Shown: piece by piece, positions 8,584 through 17,011 of the stretch
How the letters are laid out: each line of letters begins with the position of its first letter
How positions within the stretch are numbered: the first letter of the stretch is position 1
Assembly (NCBI GenBank): GCA_016234595.1
Contig: JACRBG010000007.1
Location: 50,353 to 114,352 of the forward strand
From: Chloroflexota bacterium
GTDB taxonomy: Bacteria; Chloroflexota; Anaerolineae; Aggregatilineales; J027
Direction: 5' to 3'
DNA length: 64,000 nt
Made by a program: the position numbers and the translations under genes
Notes under the pieces: generated by a model
Told to the model about the DNA's origin: nothing
Databases searched by the model: none
The model's input: only the letters and a program-made list of their open reading frames with translations

Positions 8584-9429
8584 TTACGCTTTGGCCTTAA
8601 TTAAAGCCAGTCCAACCGCATTGGGGCCAACGTGTGTGCCAATGGCGGGGGTTACATCCACCATATTGATATAGTCTTTAGGGGCGATATCTTGGACTAA
8701 ATCCAACAGTTTTTGACCACGCTCTGGGTTAAAAGAATGCAGCACCGTTAGCCGTTCCAGCGGCGCTTCACGATGGGCAATATCCGCCATCTCTTTGATG
8801 GCTTTTTCAAATGTTCGTACCCGTCCAGCCGTGTTGACCTCGCCTTCGCGCACATCAATAATCGGCTTAATCTGTAGGAGTGCTCCTACGTTAGCTTGTG
8901 CCCAACCCACCCGACCACTGCGCCGCAAATATTCGAGGGTATCCAGCACCGCATAAAGCCGGACACGCGCGCGCATTTCAGCAATCAGGGCTTTAATATC
9001 CTCGACGGACGCCCCTTTTTCGGCGGCTTCGGCGGCAGCAATCGCCATCCAACCTTGCGCCATCGTCAAAGTGCCACTATCAATCACCGTGATTTTTTCG
9101 GGGGACACCACATTGGCAGCAACAACCATGCCATCATAGATACTGCTGAGTTTGCTGGCGACGGAAAACGCGATGACGTGATCGGCCTCGGCAAGGCCTT
9201 CTTGAAAAATCTTAGCACCCGCGCCGGGGGGTGGGGCTGCCGTCGTGGGCAGTTCCGTGGCCTGTTGCAGTCGTTCATAAAATTGCTGGCGGGTCAGCGC
9301 TACCCCATCATCAGCAAAACTCTGTTGCCCAAAATTGATGAAGTCGGGCACAATCCGAATATCATGCCGTTTAGCAAGATCAGATGAGATGTCGGCGGCG
9401 CTGTCTACAACGATTTTGATTCTGCTCAC
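8584..9429 (-). CDS. DegV-family fatty-acid-binding protein (FakB-like), copy 1
   Basis: DegV proteins hold a fatty acid and present it to the kinase FakA for phosphorylation. The 281-residue product begins IKIVVDSAADISSDLA, has the TTAAPPPGA segment near residue 60, the IDSGTLTMAQG segment near residue 115, YLRRSGRVGWA near residue 165 and a C-terminal IGTHVGPNAVGLA, all hallmarks of the family. Its start overlaps the stop of the second degV by 4 nt. Having two DegV paralogues directly downstream of a FakA homologue supports a FakAB role; the acyl-chain preference of each is unknown. Confidence 0.93.
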   Translation of the reverse strand: MSRIKIVVDSAADISSDLAKRHDIRIVPDFINFGQQSFADDGVALTRQQFYERLQQATELPTTAAPPPGAGAKIFQEGLAEADHVIAFSVASKLSSIYDGMVVAANVVSPEKITVIDSGTLTMAQGWMAIAAAEAAEKGASVEDIKALIAEMRARVRLYAVLDTLEYLRRSGRVGWAQANVGALLQIKPIIDVREGEVNTAGRVRTFEKAIKEMADIAHREAPLERLTVLHSFNPERGQKLLDLVQDIAPKDYINMVDVTPAIGTHVGPNAVGLALIKAKA

Positions 9430-10295
9430 GCGATAATATCCTCTTCTTCACCTTCCAAAATGACCAGCCCGGTGGCGTCGGCCCCCAAAAAGCTGCCAAT
9501 TGAAGGATCATACAACATGGTGGGGAAATCTTGCCCCTGCAATTCCAATGCGAGACGGTCTTGCAACAGGCGAATCGGCTCAGTGAGCGAGGTGGTGTGA
9601 GTCAGCAAGGCCATTTGGTCAATACTGGCAAACTCCATCGCAAATTCGGCCAATTTTTCAATCGCTTGGGCATGTGTCCGCGCTTTTTCCATAATCATCA
9701 ACTGCCCTTCCTCAATGGTGAGAAATGGCATGATGCCTAACATTGTCCCAAGAATGGTTTGGGCGGCCCCAATAAGGCCCTGTTCGCGAATCACATTCAT
9801 TTTTTCGACATAAAAAACGGCATAAATACGCGGGATGGTGCGTCGGACAAGCCGTACAATGTCCTCTAAATCATCCGTCTCGCTGGTGATTTGGCCTGTT
9901 TTATCTACTAGCATTCCTAAGCCCGCTGAAATGGTCTGCGAATCAACCACCTCAATATCACATCGGCCTAAGAGCATTTGGCTGGCGATTTTGGCATTAT
10001 GGCAGACCTGCCCCAATCGTGCTGATAGATGTAAGGAGATAATTTGGCTGACATCCCGATTGAGCCGCTTATAAACGTCCAGAAAATCTTCTGGGGTTGG
10101 GGGAATCAACTTGGGAATGACATCTTCGCGTTGGATACGCCGCAAAAATTCTTCGGCCCCAATATCCACCCCTAGCCGATAGGTGTTTTCACCCATTTGC
10201 AGACGCACTGGCACTACCGTTACTTCATAACGCCGGACGATGGTGGGATCAATGAAAAGGGCTGAACTGTCGGTGACGATACGTACCTTGTTCAA
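9426..10295 (-). CDS. DegV-family fatty-acid-binding protein (FakB-like), copy 2
   Basis: 289 residues, a diverged paralogue of the downstream DegV protein. It has the N-terminal RIVTDSSALFI motif, the IPPTPEDFLDVY segment near residue 62, VVDSQTISAGLGMLV near residue 115 and a C-terminal SIGSFLGADATGLV. The GTHxGP-type loop is altered here to GSFLGADATG, so lipid-head contacts may differ from copy 1. It sits 24 bp downstream of the FakA-like gene, the likely kinase partner. Confidence 0.92.
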   Translation of the reverse strand: MNKVRIVTDSSALFIDPTIVRRYEVTVVPVRLQMGENTYRLGVDIGAEEFLRRIQREDVIPKLIPPTPEDFLDVYKRLNRDVSQIISLHLSARLGQVCHNAKIASQMLLGRCDIEVVDSQTISAGLGMLVDKTGQITSETDDLEDIVRLVRRTIPRIYAVFYVEKMNVIREQGLIGAAQTILGTMLGIMPFLTIEEGQLMIMEKARTHAQAIEKLAEFAMEFASIDQMALLTHTTSLTEPIRLLQDRLALELQGQDFPTMLYDPSIGSFLGADATGLVILEGEEEDIIA

Positions 10296-10319
10296 GGTTG
10301 TTTTTTCCTGAGAGTGCCG

Positions 10320-12014
10320 CTATTCAACACTGAATATTACCTGATAATGCGGCTGGCCCCCATAGACAGTTTCAAATTCCAAATTGGGGTAGTCTTCGGC
10401 GAGGGCATCCGTCAAAATTTGAATTTCACTTTCGTGTAGCGAGTCTCCATAATAGAGCGTCACTAGTTCCATGTCATCCAAGTCGTCAATCGCAGCCAGT
10501 AATCCACGCACTGCTTCATCCACTGAACTGCCAGAGAATTTAAGTTTGCCATTCAACAGGCCAATAATTTGGCCCTCTTTGACCTTCACACCGTCCAATT
10601 CAACCGTGCGGGTAGCCGTGGTCACTTCGCCCGTAAACACATTGTCTTTGGCCTTAGACATCGCCGCCGCAATATCGCTTAAATCGCCATCGGGCTGATA
10701 GGGCAGCATGGCGCTGACCCCTTCTGTAAATGAGCGGGTTGGTACGACGATACAGTGTTTATTCGTCACGAGTTTGGCCGCTTGTTCAGCCGCGAGGATA
10801 ATATTTTTATTGTTGGGCAGGATGATGATTTTATCGGTGTTAATTTTTTGGATGGCCTTGAGGATTTCTTCGGTACTCGGGTTGTTGGTCTGTCCACCAT
10901 TAATTAATCCAGCGACACCCAGTTGTTGGAATACCCCTGCCAATCCATCGCCAGCGATGACGGCAACCACCCCAATTTGACCCGGTTCAACTTCGACCAG
11001 TTCCAATTCTTCAACGTTAAAAGGCTTGTCTTGTTTGGTGTGTTTTTTGAGATATTCCTCGTATTGCACCTGCATATTTTCGACGACTACATCCAGCAAA
11101 ATGCCCAGATTAGCGCCATAATGCAAGGGGTGGCCGGGGTTATGCACATGCACATGGACTTTGACCGCCGTATCGTTGCCAACAACGACGACGGAGTCTC
11201 CCATGCTTTCCATCACGGACTTCACCACATCCGGATTTAGGCCTTCGCCTTTAATCACAAACTGCACATCGTAGCCATACCCCAGTTCACCGGGGTCAAG
11301 CACTTCGGCCAGATCATGTTGTTCTTCCTGATCCAGTTCGGCATCGGTGGGAATAGCTTGGCCTTCAATCGAGACGGTTTGGCCTTTCAATTGGCGCAGC
11401 ATCCCTTCTAGGATATAAACCAACCCCGTCCCACCCGAATCCACCACACCTGCTTCTTTCAATTTGGGCAACAGATTGGGGGTATTGGCTACCGACTCCC
11501 AACCGCGTGCCACCATTTTTTCCAGCAGTTGATGTAAATTGGGGGTAGTGTCGACTTGGGCTTCGGCTTCTTCGGTCATTTCTCTGGCGACAGTCAAGAT
11601 GGTGCCCTCGACCGGACGTTGGACGCCGCGATAGGCCATGTCGGTTGCTACCCGTAAGGCTGTAACCATTTGCGCCGCATCAAAGGCTTTGGTATCCCCC
11701 AACGATTGGGCAAAACCTTTCCATAATTGCGACATGATTGTCCCCGAATTCCCGCGCGACCCCATCATCGCCCCGTAGGCAATTTTTTGGGCGACCTTGC
11801 CAGCATCATCAGAGGTTTCATTGGCGACTTCATTACACGCATTACGCATGGTCAAAAGCATATTGGTGCCAGTGTCACCGTCGGGAACGGGGAAAACATT
11901 GAGTTCGTTGACATGACGGTAATGGCTTTCCAGCCAGTGCAACCCAGCATTTGCCAATGTTTTGAGGTGGCGACCATCACACGTCAGATGAATTTGCTCT
12001 GTTTGTTCAGTCAT
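10320..12014 (-). CDS. fakA: Fatty acid kinase catalytic subunit FakA (DAK2 domain, YloV-like)
   Basis: Phosphorylates fatty acids bound to FakB, feeding them into phospholipid synthesis. The 564-residue protein begins with the DAK2 kinase domain: NVFPVPDGDTGTNM near residue 40 supplies the Asp residues that bind Mg-ATP, GSRGNSGTIMSQ follows near residue 85, and DSGGTGLVYILEG near residue 195. The C-terminal half (residues ~310-560) is the DegV-like/FakA domain with the QTNNPSTEEI segment. It is preceded by yloU (17 bp gap) and followed by two DegV genes, the standard Fak neighbourhood. Confidence 0.94.
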   Translation of the reverse strand: MTEQTEQIHLTCDGRHLKTLANAGLHWLESHYRHVNELNVFPVPDGDTGTNMLLTMRNACNEVANETSDDAGKVAQKIAYGAMMGSRGNSGTIMSQLWKGFAQSLGDTKAFDAAQMVTALRVATDMAYRGVQRPVEGTILTVAREMTEEAEAQVDTTPNLHQLLEKMVARGWESVANTPNLLPKLKEAGVVDSGGTGLVYILEGMLRQLKGQTVSIEGQAIPTDAELDQEEQHDLAEVLDPGELGYGYDVQFVIKGEGLNPDVVKSVMESMGDSVVVVGNDTAVKVHVHVHNPGHPLHYGANLGILLDVVVENMQVQYEEYLKKHTKQDKPFNVEELELVEVEPGQIGVVAVIAGDGLAGVFQQLGVAGLINGGQTNNPSTEEILKAIQKINTDKIIILPNNKNIILAAEQAAKLVTNKHCIVVPTRSFTEGVSAMLPYQPDGDLSDIAAAMSKAKDNVFTGEVTTATRTVELDGVKVKEGQIIGLLNGKLKFSGSSVDEAVRGLLAAIDDLDDMELVTLYYGDSLHESEIQILTDALAEDYPNLEFETVYGGQPHYQVIFSVE

Positions 12015-12031
12015 AACACTTCCGATAAATC

Positions 12032-12406
12032 CTACGATGATTTGCTGGCCTTCGGTTGTTGGCTAAGACGAAGACCCTGCACATGGACATTAACGCTTTT
12101 TACAGGCATGGTCGTGTTTTGTTCAATCACATAACGTACGCTGTTGATAATGCTGGTCGAAACACTGGCAATCCGAATGCCATGCTCCAACACCACATAA
12201 ATATCAATAGCGATTTCGTTATCTTCAATTTGGATGACCACGCCTCGATGTGGATCACGAGTCAATGTGGCAGCGACACCCGAAGTACGGTTCGGGGTTG
12301 CCATACTCACCACTCCATAGGTCTGCGTGACCGTATGGCTCACCAAGCTGGCAATAGCCGCTGGCGAAATTTCAATTATTCCATGAACATTCTCTTTTGT
12401 CGTCAT
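12032..12406 (-). CDS. Asp23/Gls24-family protein (YloU-like)
   Basis: 124-residue Asp23-family protein, a group of small cytoplasmic or membrane-associated envelope-stress proteins. It has the expected start GIIEISPAAIASLVSHTV, the YGVVSMA segment near residue 35, and the IAIDIYVVLEHGIRIASV strand. The ATG at 12406 has AGGAAAG upstream; an open frame runs further to 12697 but crosses the rpmB gene and is not the real start. It heads the minus-strand yloU-fakA-degV-degV-recG-coaD run and is divergent from rpmB, as in Firmicutes. Confidence 0.88.
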   Translation of the reverse strand: MTTKENVHGIIEISPAAIASLVSHTVTQTYGVVSMATPNRTSGVAATLTRDPHRGVVIQIEDNEIAIDIYVVLEHGIRIASVSTSIINSVRYVIEQNTTMPVKSVNVHVQGLRLSQQPKASKSS

Positions 12407-12438
12407 GCAGTTTTCTTTCCTGCCTCTGGTGGCTACCC

Positions 12439-12467
12439 TTGCAGTTAGGCGGGCATTGTGGTATGGT
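12439..12467 (+). promoter_or_regulatory. Candidate rpmB promoter
   Basis: TTGCAG (12439-12444) and TATGGT (12462-12467) are 17 nt apart, with TG one base before the -10 element (extended -10). They lie 54 nt upstream of the rpmB start in the divergent yloU/rpmB spacer. The match to consensus is partial. Confidence 0.4.
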
Positions 12468-12520
12468 ATTGCCCCGATTTCCAGCGATGAATCAACAAGT
12501 TTAGCAGACGGGACACTCTC

Positions 12521-12733
12521 ATGGCGAAATGTGAATACTGCGGCAAACATACGCAGTTTGGTCAGAATAATCCTTTTTCGCAAAAGAAAACAAAACGCAC
12601 CTTTAAACCCAACCTCCAAAAAGTTCAGGTTGTGGAAGAGGGCCGCGTAATTTCGCGTACACTCTGCACCAAATGCGTCAAAAACATCGGGAAACACCGC
12701 GCCCGACCAGTAGCGAAAAAAGCAACCGCCTAG
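12521..12733 (+). CDS. rpmB: Ribosomal protein bL28
   Basis: 70-residue ribosomal protein. The CEYCGKHTQFGQNN N-terminus, KTKRTFKPNLQKV centre and the second cysteine pair LCTKCVKNIGK identify the zinc-binding (C+) form of L28. It is divergent from yloU and close to rpe, matching the rpe-rpmB-yloU-yloV neighbourhood known in Gram-positive bacteria. A strong terminator follows. Confidence 0.97.
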   Translation: MAKCEYCGKHTQFGQNNPFSQKKTKRTFKPNLQKVQVVEEGRVISRTLCTKCVKNIGKHRARPVAKKATA

Positions 12734-12762
12734 TTCAGGTTGTTTAAACCTCGATACTCCGG

Positions 12763-12787
12763 AAAGCCAGCCACTGCTGGCTTTTTG
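12763..12787. terminator. Bidirectional terminator between rpmB and rpe
   Basis: AGCCAGC (12765-12771) pairs with GCTGGCT (12776-12782) around a CACT loop, with A-rich and T-rich flanks. It lies between convergent rpmB and rpe and can serve both. Confidence 0.85.
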
Positions 12788-12805
12788 GTTCCCGACAAGA
12801 CTAAT

Positions 12806-13468
12806 TTATTTTCCGGCTGCTTGCTTAATAGCTTTCATGCCACTTGCGATACCACCCGCCGCCGCAAAAATAGCATTGCCAGCGATCAAAACATTCGCCC
12901 CAGCCTCTAAAACTTGTGGTGTAGTCTGCGCATCAATACCACCATCTACCCCAATGTCTACCGGACGTTCCCCTAGCATCTGCCGAATTTGTCGAATTTT
13001 AGGTAATGTTTCTGGTAAAAAAGCCTGTCCACCAAACCCCGGATTGACCGTCATCACTAGCACGATGTCGACTAGATGGGCAATCTCGCTCAGCAGCGTG
13101 GCGGGTGTATGAGGATTAATTGCCACCCCTGCCCGCACACCAAGTGATTTGATATATTGTAGTGTGCGATGCAAATGAGGGCAGGCTTCAAAGTGTACCG
13201 TCAAAGCCGAGGCCCCAGCATCCGCAAAGGCTTGTACATGGCGGTCTGGCTCAATAATCATCAAATGCACATCCAGCGGTAAACGAGTTACCCGCCGAAT
13301 AGCCTTCACCACCAATGGCCCCATCGTAATATTGGGCACGAAGACGCCGTCCATTACATCAATATGGATTTGGGACGCGCCATGCTCTGCGGCAATTTGA
13401 ACTTGTTCGCCAAGCCGCGTAAAATCTGCCGAAAGCACTGAGGGAGCAATTTTGACGGAATGGGCCAC
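12806..13468 (-). CDS. rpe: Ribulose-phosphate 3-epimerase
   Basis: Interconverts ribulose-5-phosphate and xylulose-5-phosphate in the pentose phosphate pathway. The 220-residue TIM-barrel protein shows APSVLSADF at the N-terminus, HIDVMDGVFVPNITMGP near residue 35 (catalytic Asp and metal His), VHLMI near residue 68, VNPGFGGQAF near residue 140 and DVGVDGGI-type catalytic Asp near residue 175. Length is normal for Rpe. Confidence 0.97.
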   Translation of the reverse strand: MAHSVKIAPSVLSADFTRLGEQVQIAAEHGASQIHIDVMDGVFVPNITMGPLVVKAIRRVTRLPLDVHLMIIEPDRHVQAFADAGASALTVHFEACPHLHRTLQYIKSLGVRAGVAINPHTPATLLSEIAHLVDIVLVMTVNPGFGGQAFLPETLPKIRQIRQMLGERPVDIGVDGGIDAQTTPQVLEAGANVLIAGNAIFAAAGGIASGMKAIKQAAGK

Positions 13469-13761
13469 GAAACCAGCATCCTTTGCTTAGAATCTGCTGT
13501 CAATCGCAGAATTTTAACGTTGTATGGGCATAAAAACAATCGGGAGGATAAGGGTAGGGGAATTGGGCCGGAGTGAACTGATAAATGTAACATGGATTAG
13601 TGATTGATTTTACCGCAAGTCCTGATTTACACTTAATTATACTGTTCGCTGTGTGAGCCTCTGGATTCAAAAATTAACAGTTCCCTATCCGAAAAAAATT
13701 GTAAGTTTTCCGAGAAAAACTGATAATTCTAACAAATCAAGAATCCACTGGTCAAAAAAAT

Positions 13762-15885
13762 ATGCTATTACCCATCGGCCTAGAATCGGACCCTAACTCA
13801 TCTTCTGGTGTTCCATCCTCCAAGAATCCAGTAGATTTGGCTACTTCCCAACTCTCGCTTATTATGTCCCGCCTACCGGGTATCATGTGGACAACCGATA
13901 AAGATTTAATTATTACCCACATGAGTGGCGCAGGTTTGAATCTGCTCAATCGTACCCCTCAAGAATATATTGGCCGCCATTTAGCTGAAATTACTGAATC
14001 TCAAAACCTGTCATCAATAGGGATTACAGAGCATTTAAAAGCCCTCGATGGCAAAATAGGCCATTATGAACTGGCGGTAGATCGCCGTGAGCTTGAAGTA
14101 ACGGTTCAATCATTGTTGGACGAACAAGGTCAAATTATTGGCTGTGTAGCCTTTGCCATAGACATTACCAATCAAAAAGAAGCGGAACGTGCGCTGGCCT
14201 ATATCTCTGACCGAATGATTCTGCTCAATCGGGTCATTTCACTGGCAAGTTCAAGCCTCAATGTGCATAAGGTTTTGGAAGTGGCCTGTCAAGAATTAGC
14301 GCAGACTTTTGGCGTGCCCCAAGTCGCTGCTGCTCTTTTCGATAAAAACCGCTTTGAAGGGGAGGTTGTCGCTGAATATTTAGCCCCGGGCTGTGTTTCG
14401 GCACTGGGGATGAAAATCCCTTTACGCGATAATCCGCTGAATGAAGAGCTAATTCGATCAAAAAATCCCGTTTTTGTAAAAGATGTGTCCAAAGAAATAA
14501 CTGTGCAAGATGTGCAATCCATTTTGCATGAGCGCAAAACGGTCTCTATTTTGATTGTCCCCTTAACCGTGCGCGGTGAAGTTGTGGGGTCAATCGGAAT
14601 TGATAGCCACACCCCACGCGACTTTCTCCAAGATGAAATTGAATTGGCCGCAGCGGTAGCCCTATCCGTCTCGCAGGCTTTAGACAACAGCCTGTTACAC
14701 CAACAATTAGAGTCACAAAACGAACGTCTCGCCTCGTTGGTCGAAAATCGTACTGCCGAATTGCAGCGGGTTAATGAACGTATGACGGCCATTTTGAATG
14801 GCAGTAGCGATGCGATTATTTTTACCCACAATGACGGGACAATTCGCAATGCCAATGAAGCCTTTGACCTTTTATTTCGTTATGCCCCAGATGAAGCCTT
14901 CAGTTCGCCTATTGAGAATTTGGCAGAGCCACCCTTTGACCAACTGTTGATTGACACCCTTAGAACGGCGGTTCAAACGGGGGAGGCTCAACGCCTTACT
15001 ATAATGGCGCGGCGTAAAGATGGTACCACTTTTGATGCCGATGTTGCCCTTGCCCCTGTGCCCGTCACCCAAAATGTTTCAGGTGGAACAGTTTGTAGTT
15101 TGCGTGATATTACCCAATTGAAAGAAGTAGAACGCCTTAAGGATCGTTTTGTTTCGACCGTTAGCCACGAATTGCGGACACCTATCACGGGCATTTTATT
15201 AGGAGCCAATAGCCTACATCAGCACTACGCCCGCCTAAGTGATACCCAACGCCTCGAAATTATCCGCCGTATTTTGGATCAATCTACCTCACTCGCCGAG
15301 CTTATTGAGGGCATCCTTTCACTATCTCGATTCGACCTTCAACGTCATCGAACCGAAGTCATGCGGGTGGATATGTTGCAGACTGTCGAAGCGATTGTGG
15401 AGGAATTCCGCCCTGCCATACAAAATAAGCACTTGGTTTTTGAATTGGATACCCCCAGTAAGCCCATTTTAACGCGGGGGTCTCGCCTAGATTTTTCGCG
15501 GATATGGCGCAATCTGATTGATAATGCCATCAAATATACGGACGAGGGGAAAAAAGTATCGGTGGTGCTAACCATGATTGATACCACTGATTCATCGCAT
15601 CTGGATGAACTAACACCACCGGATCTCCCAGTGGGGGTTTACGTGGTAGGCCGAGTATCCGATAGCGGACGGGGCATTCCGGCGGAGGATTTAGTCCATT
15701 TGTTTACAAGATTTTATCGCGGTAATGCCGCCCAAAGTAATATTCCCGGCAGTGGGTTGGGGTTGTCGTTGGTGAAGGAAATTTTGACGTATTACAGGGG
15801 TAAAATAGATGTAAAAAGTGAACCCGGGCAGGGCAGTACGTTTACGTTTTGGCTTCCCGCGGACACGGAGGAACAACCATTATGA
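13762..15885 (+). CDS. PAS-GAF-PAS sensor histidine kinase
   Basis: A 707-residue soluble sensor kinase with no membrane segments. Approximate order: PAS (30-145), GAF (165-320, typical EIELAAAVALSVSQALDN end), a short coiled coil (LASLVENRTAELQRVNERM), PAS (340-455), HisKA with phospho-acceptor SHELRTP near residue 470, and a HATPase with NLIDNAIKYT, DSGRGIPAED and GSGLGLSL boxes (570-705). The stop overlaps the next gene in an ATGA arrangement, so it is probably co-translated with the REC-kinase downstream. The input ligand is unknown. No clear ribosome site precedes the ATG. Confidence 0.93.
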   Translation: MLLPIGLESDPNSSSGVPSSKNPVDLATSQLSLIMSRLPGIMWTTDKDLIITHMSGAGLNLLNRTPQEYIGRHLAEITESQNLSSIGITEHLKALDGKIGHYELAVDRRELEVTVQSLLDEQGQIIGCVAFAIDITNQKEAERALAYISDRMILLNRVISLASSSLNVHKVLEVACQELAQTFGVPQVAAALFDKNRFEGEVVAEYLAPGCVSALGMKIPLRDNPLNEELIRSKNPVFVKDVSKEITVQDVQSILHERKTVSILIVPLTVRGEVVGSIGIDSHTPRDFLQDEIELAAAVALSVSQALDNSLLHQQLESQNERLASLVENRTAELQRVNERMTAILNGSSDAIIFTHNDGTIRNANEAFDLLFRYAPDEAFSSPIENLAEPPFDQLLIDTLRTAVQTGEAQRLTIMARRKDGTTFDADVALAPVPVTQNVSGGTVCSLRDITQLKEVERLKDRFVSTVSHELRTPITGILLGANSLHQHYARLSDTQRLEIIRRILDQSTSLAELIEGILSLSRFDLQRHRTEVMRVDMLQTVEAIVEEFRPAIQNKHLVFELDTPSKPILTRGSRLDFSRIWRNLIDNAIKYTDEGKKVSVVLTMIDTTDSSHLDELTPPDLPVGVYVVGRVSDSGRGIPAEDLVHLFTRFYRGNAAQSNIPGSGLGLSLVKEILTYYRGKIDVKSEPGQGSTFTFWLPADTEEQPL

Positions 15886-16994
15886 CTAGAGTGATGATCG
15901 TTGAAGATACTCGACCGTTGTTAGAGGGCATCGCCTTTGAGCTAGAAATGCGAGGTTATGAAGTCTTAACAGCTACCGACGGTCTAGTCGCCTTAGGTGT
16001 ACTGGAAAAGTTAAATAAAGCCCAACTGCCCGATGTCATTGTCAGCGATATCGCAATGCCAAATATGGACGGTTATCAATTATTTGAACGTGTCCAAGCG
16101 AACGATGATTGGCAGGCGATTCCTTTTATTTTTTTGACGGCTTTGGCTTCAGAAAAAGATATTCAACAAGGCAAGCGGCTTGGGGTGGATGATTATTTGG
16201 TTAAGCCCTTTAAGCCCGAAGAATTGGTTATTGCCATCGAAAATAAGAAGCGGCGGTTTGAACAACTGCGTGCGACGAACGAGCGCAAGTTGGATGTTGT
16301 ACGCCAGCAATTAATGTCCATGATTTCGCATGAATTGCGTACACCCTTGACCGCGATCTATGGTGGGGCTGAATTGTTAGGTGATGATTTTGCGGTTGAC
16401 AACGGCGATATTTCAAAACAGGCGGTTGACCTCATTCAATCTGGTGCAAGGCGCCTCAATCGGCTGGTGAATGAAGTATTGTGGTTGGTGCAATTTGACA
16501 GCGGCCACCTTCAACAAACCTTGGATATGTTGGCTCAACCCCACGACCTTCGCCAAATGATGCAGGTTGCTCAGGAGGTGCTTAGTGTCGAATGGCCGAC
16601 TGAACGCATTGTGTTATATCAAAATCCAGAAGACACGGGTCTATGGGTTAGAGGCCTGCGCGACGTTTTGGTAATGATTTTTATGGAAGCCTTTCATAAT
16701 GCCCTGCGTTTTTCCAAAAGCAATACCCCAATTGATTTGGTTTTCCAAGTAGAGGGAGATCAAGTCTTGATAGAACTAACGGATTATGGCAGCGGCATTG
16801 CCCCTGAAAATATCGAAAAAGTCTGGGAACCATTCGTACAATCTGACCGCCAAATCCATGAACAGCAAGGCATGGGATTGGGATTGACGCTCATTCGAGA
16901 AGGAGTACAACTGCATGGAGGCAATTGTAAGTTATATAGCGAACTCAATAAAGGCACTACTCTAGCCTTACAATTCCCGTTGATTACTAAGTAG
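15882..16994 (+). CDS. REC-HisKA-HATPase response-regulator/kinase hybrid
   Basis: 370 residues in an order reversed from classical hybrid kinases. An N-terminal receiver comes first (VEDTRP acidic pocket, phospho-acceptor in VIVSDIAMP near residue 56, VKPF lysine near residue 105), then HisKA (ISHELRTP, near residue 150), then HATPase (EAFHNALRFS, TDYGSGIAPEN, GMGLGLTL). There is no DNA-binding output. The ATG overlaps the upstream kinase stop; GGAGG lies about 10 nt upstream. The likely role is a relay: the receiver is phosphorylated by the upstream PAS/GAF kinase and tunes this protein's own kinase (inference). Confidence 0.92.
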   Translation: MTRVMIVEDTRPLLEGIAFELEMRGYEVLTATDGLVALGVLEKLNKAQLPDVIVSDIAMPNMDGYQLFERVQANDDWQAIPFIFLTALASEKDIQQGKRLGVDDYLVKPFKPEELVIAIENKKRRFEQLRATNERKLDVVRQQLMSMISHELRTPLTAIYGGAELLGDDFAVDNGDISKQAVDLIQSGARRLNRLVNEVLWLVQFDSGHLQQTLDMLAQPHDLRQMMQVAQEVLSVEWPTERIVLYQNPEDTGLWVRGLRDVLVMIFMEAFHNALRFSKSNTPIDLVFQVEGDQVLIELTDYGSGIAPENIEKVWEPFVQSDRQIHEQQGMGLGLTLIREGVQLHGGNCKLYSELNKGTTLALQFPLITK

Positions 16995-17011
16995 CAAGGT
17001 TCAAGTTAAGT

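Noticed and set aside
12407..12697. Upstream extension of the yloU reading frame over the rpmB gene
   Set aside because: It runs antisense through rpmB, which has clear L28 motifs, and the Asp23-family similarity begins only at the ATG at 12406.
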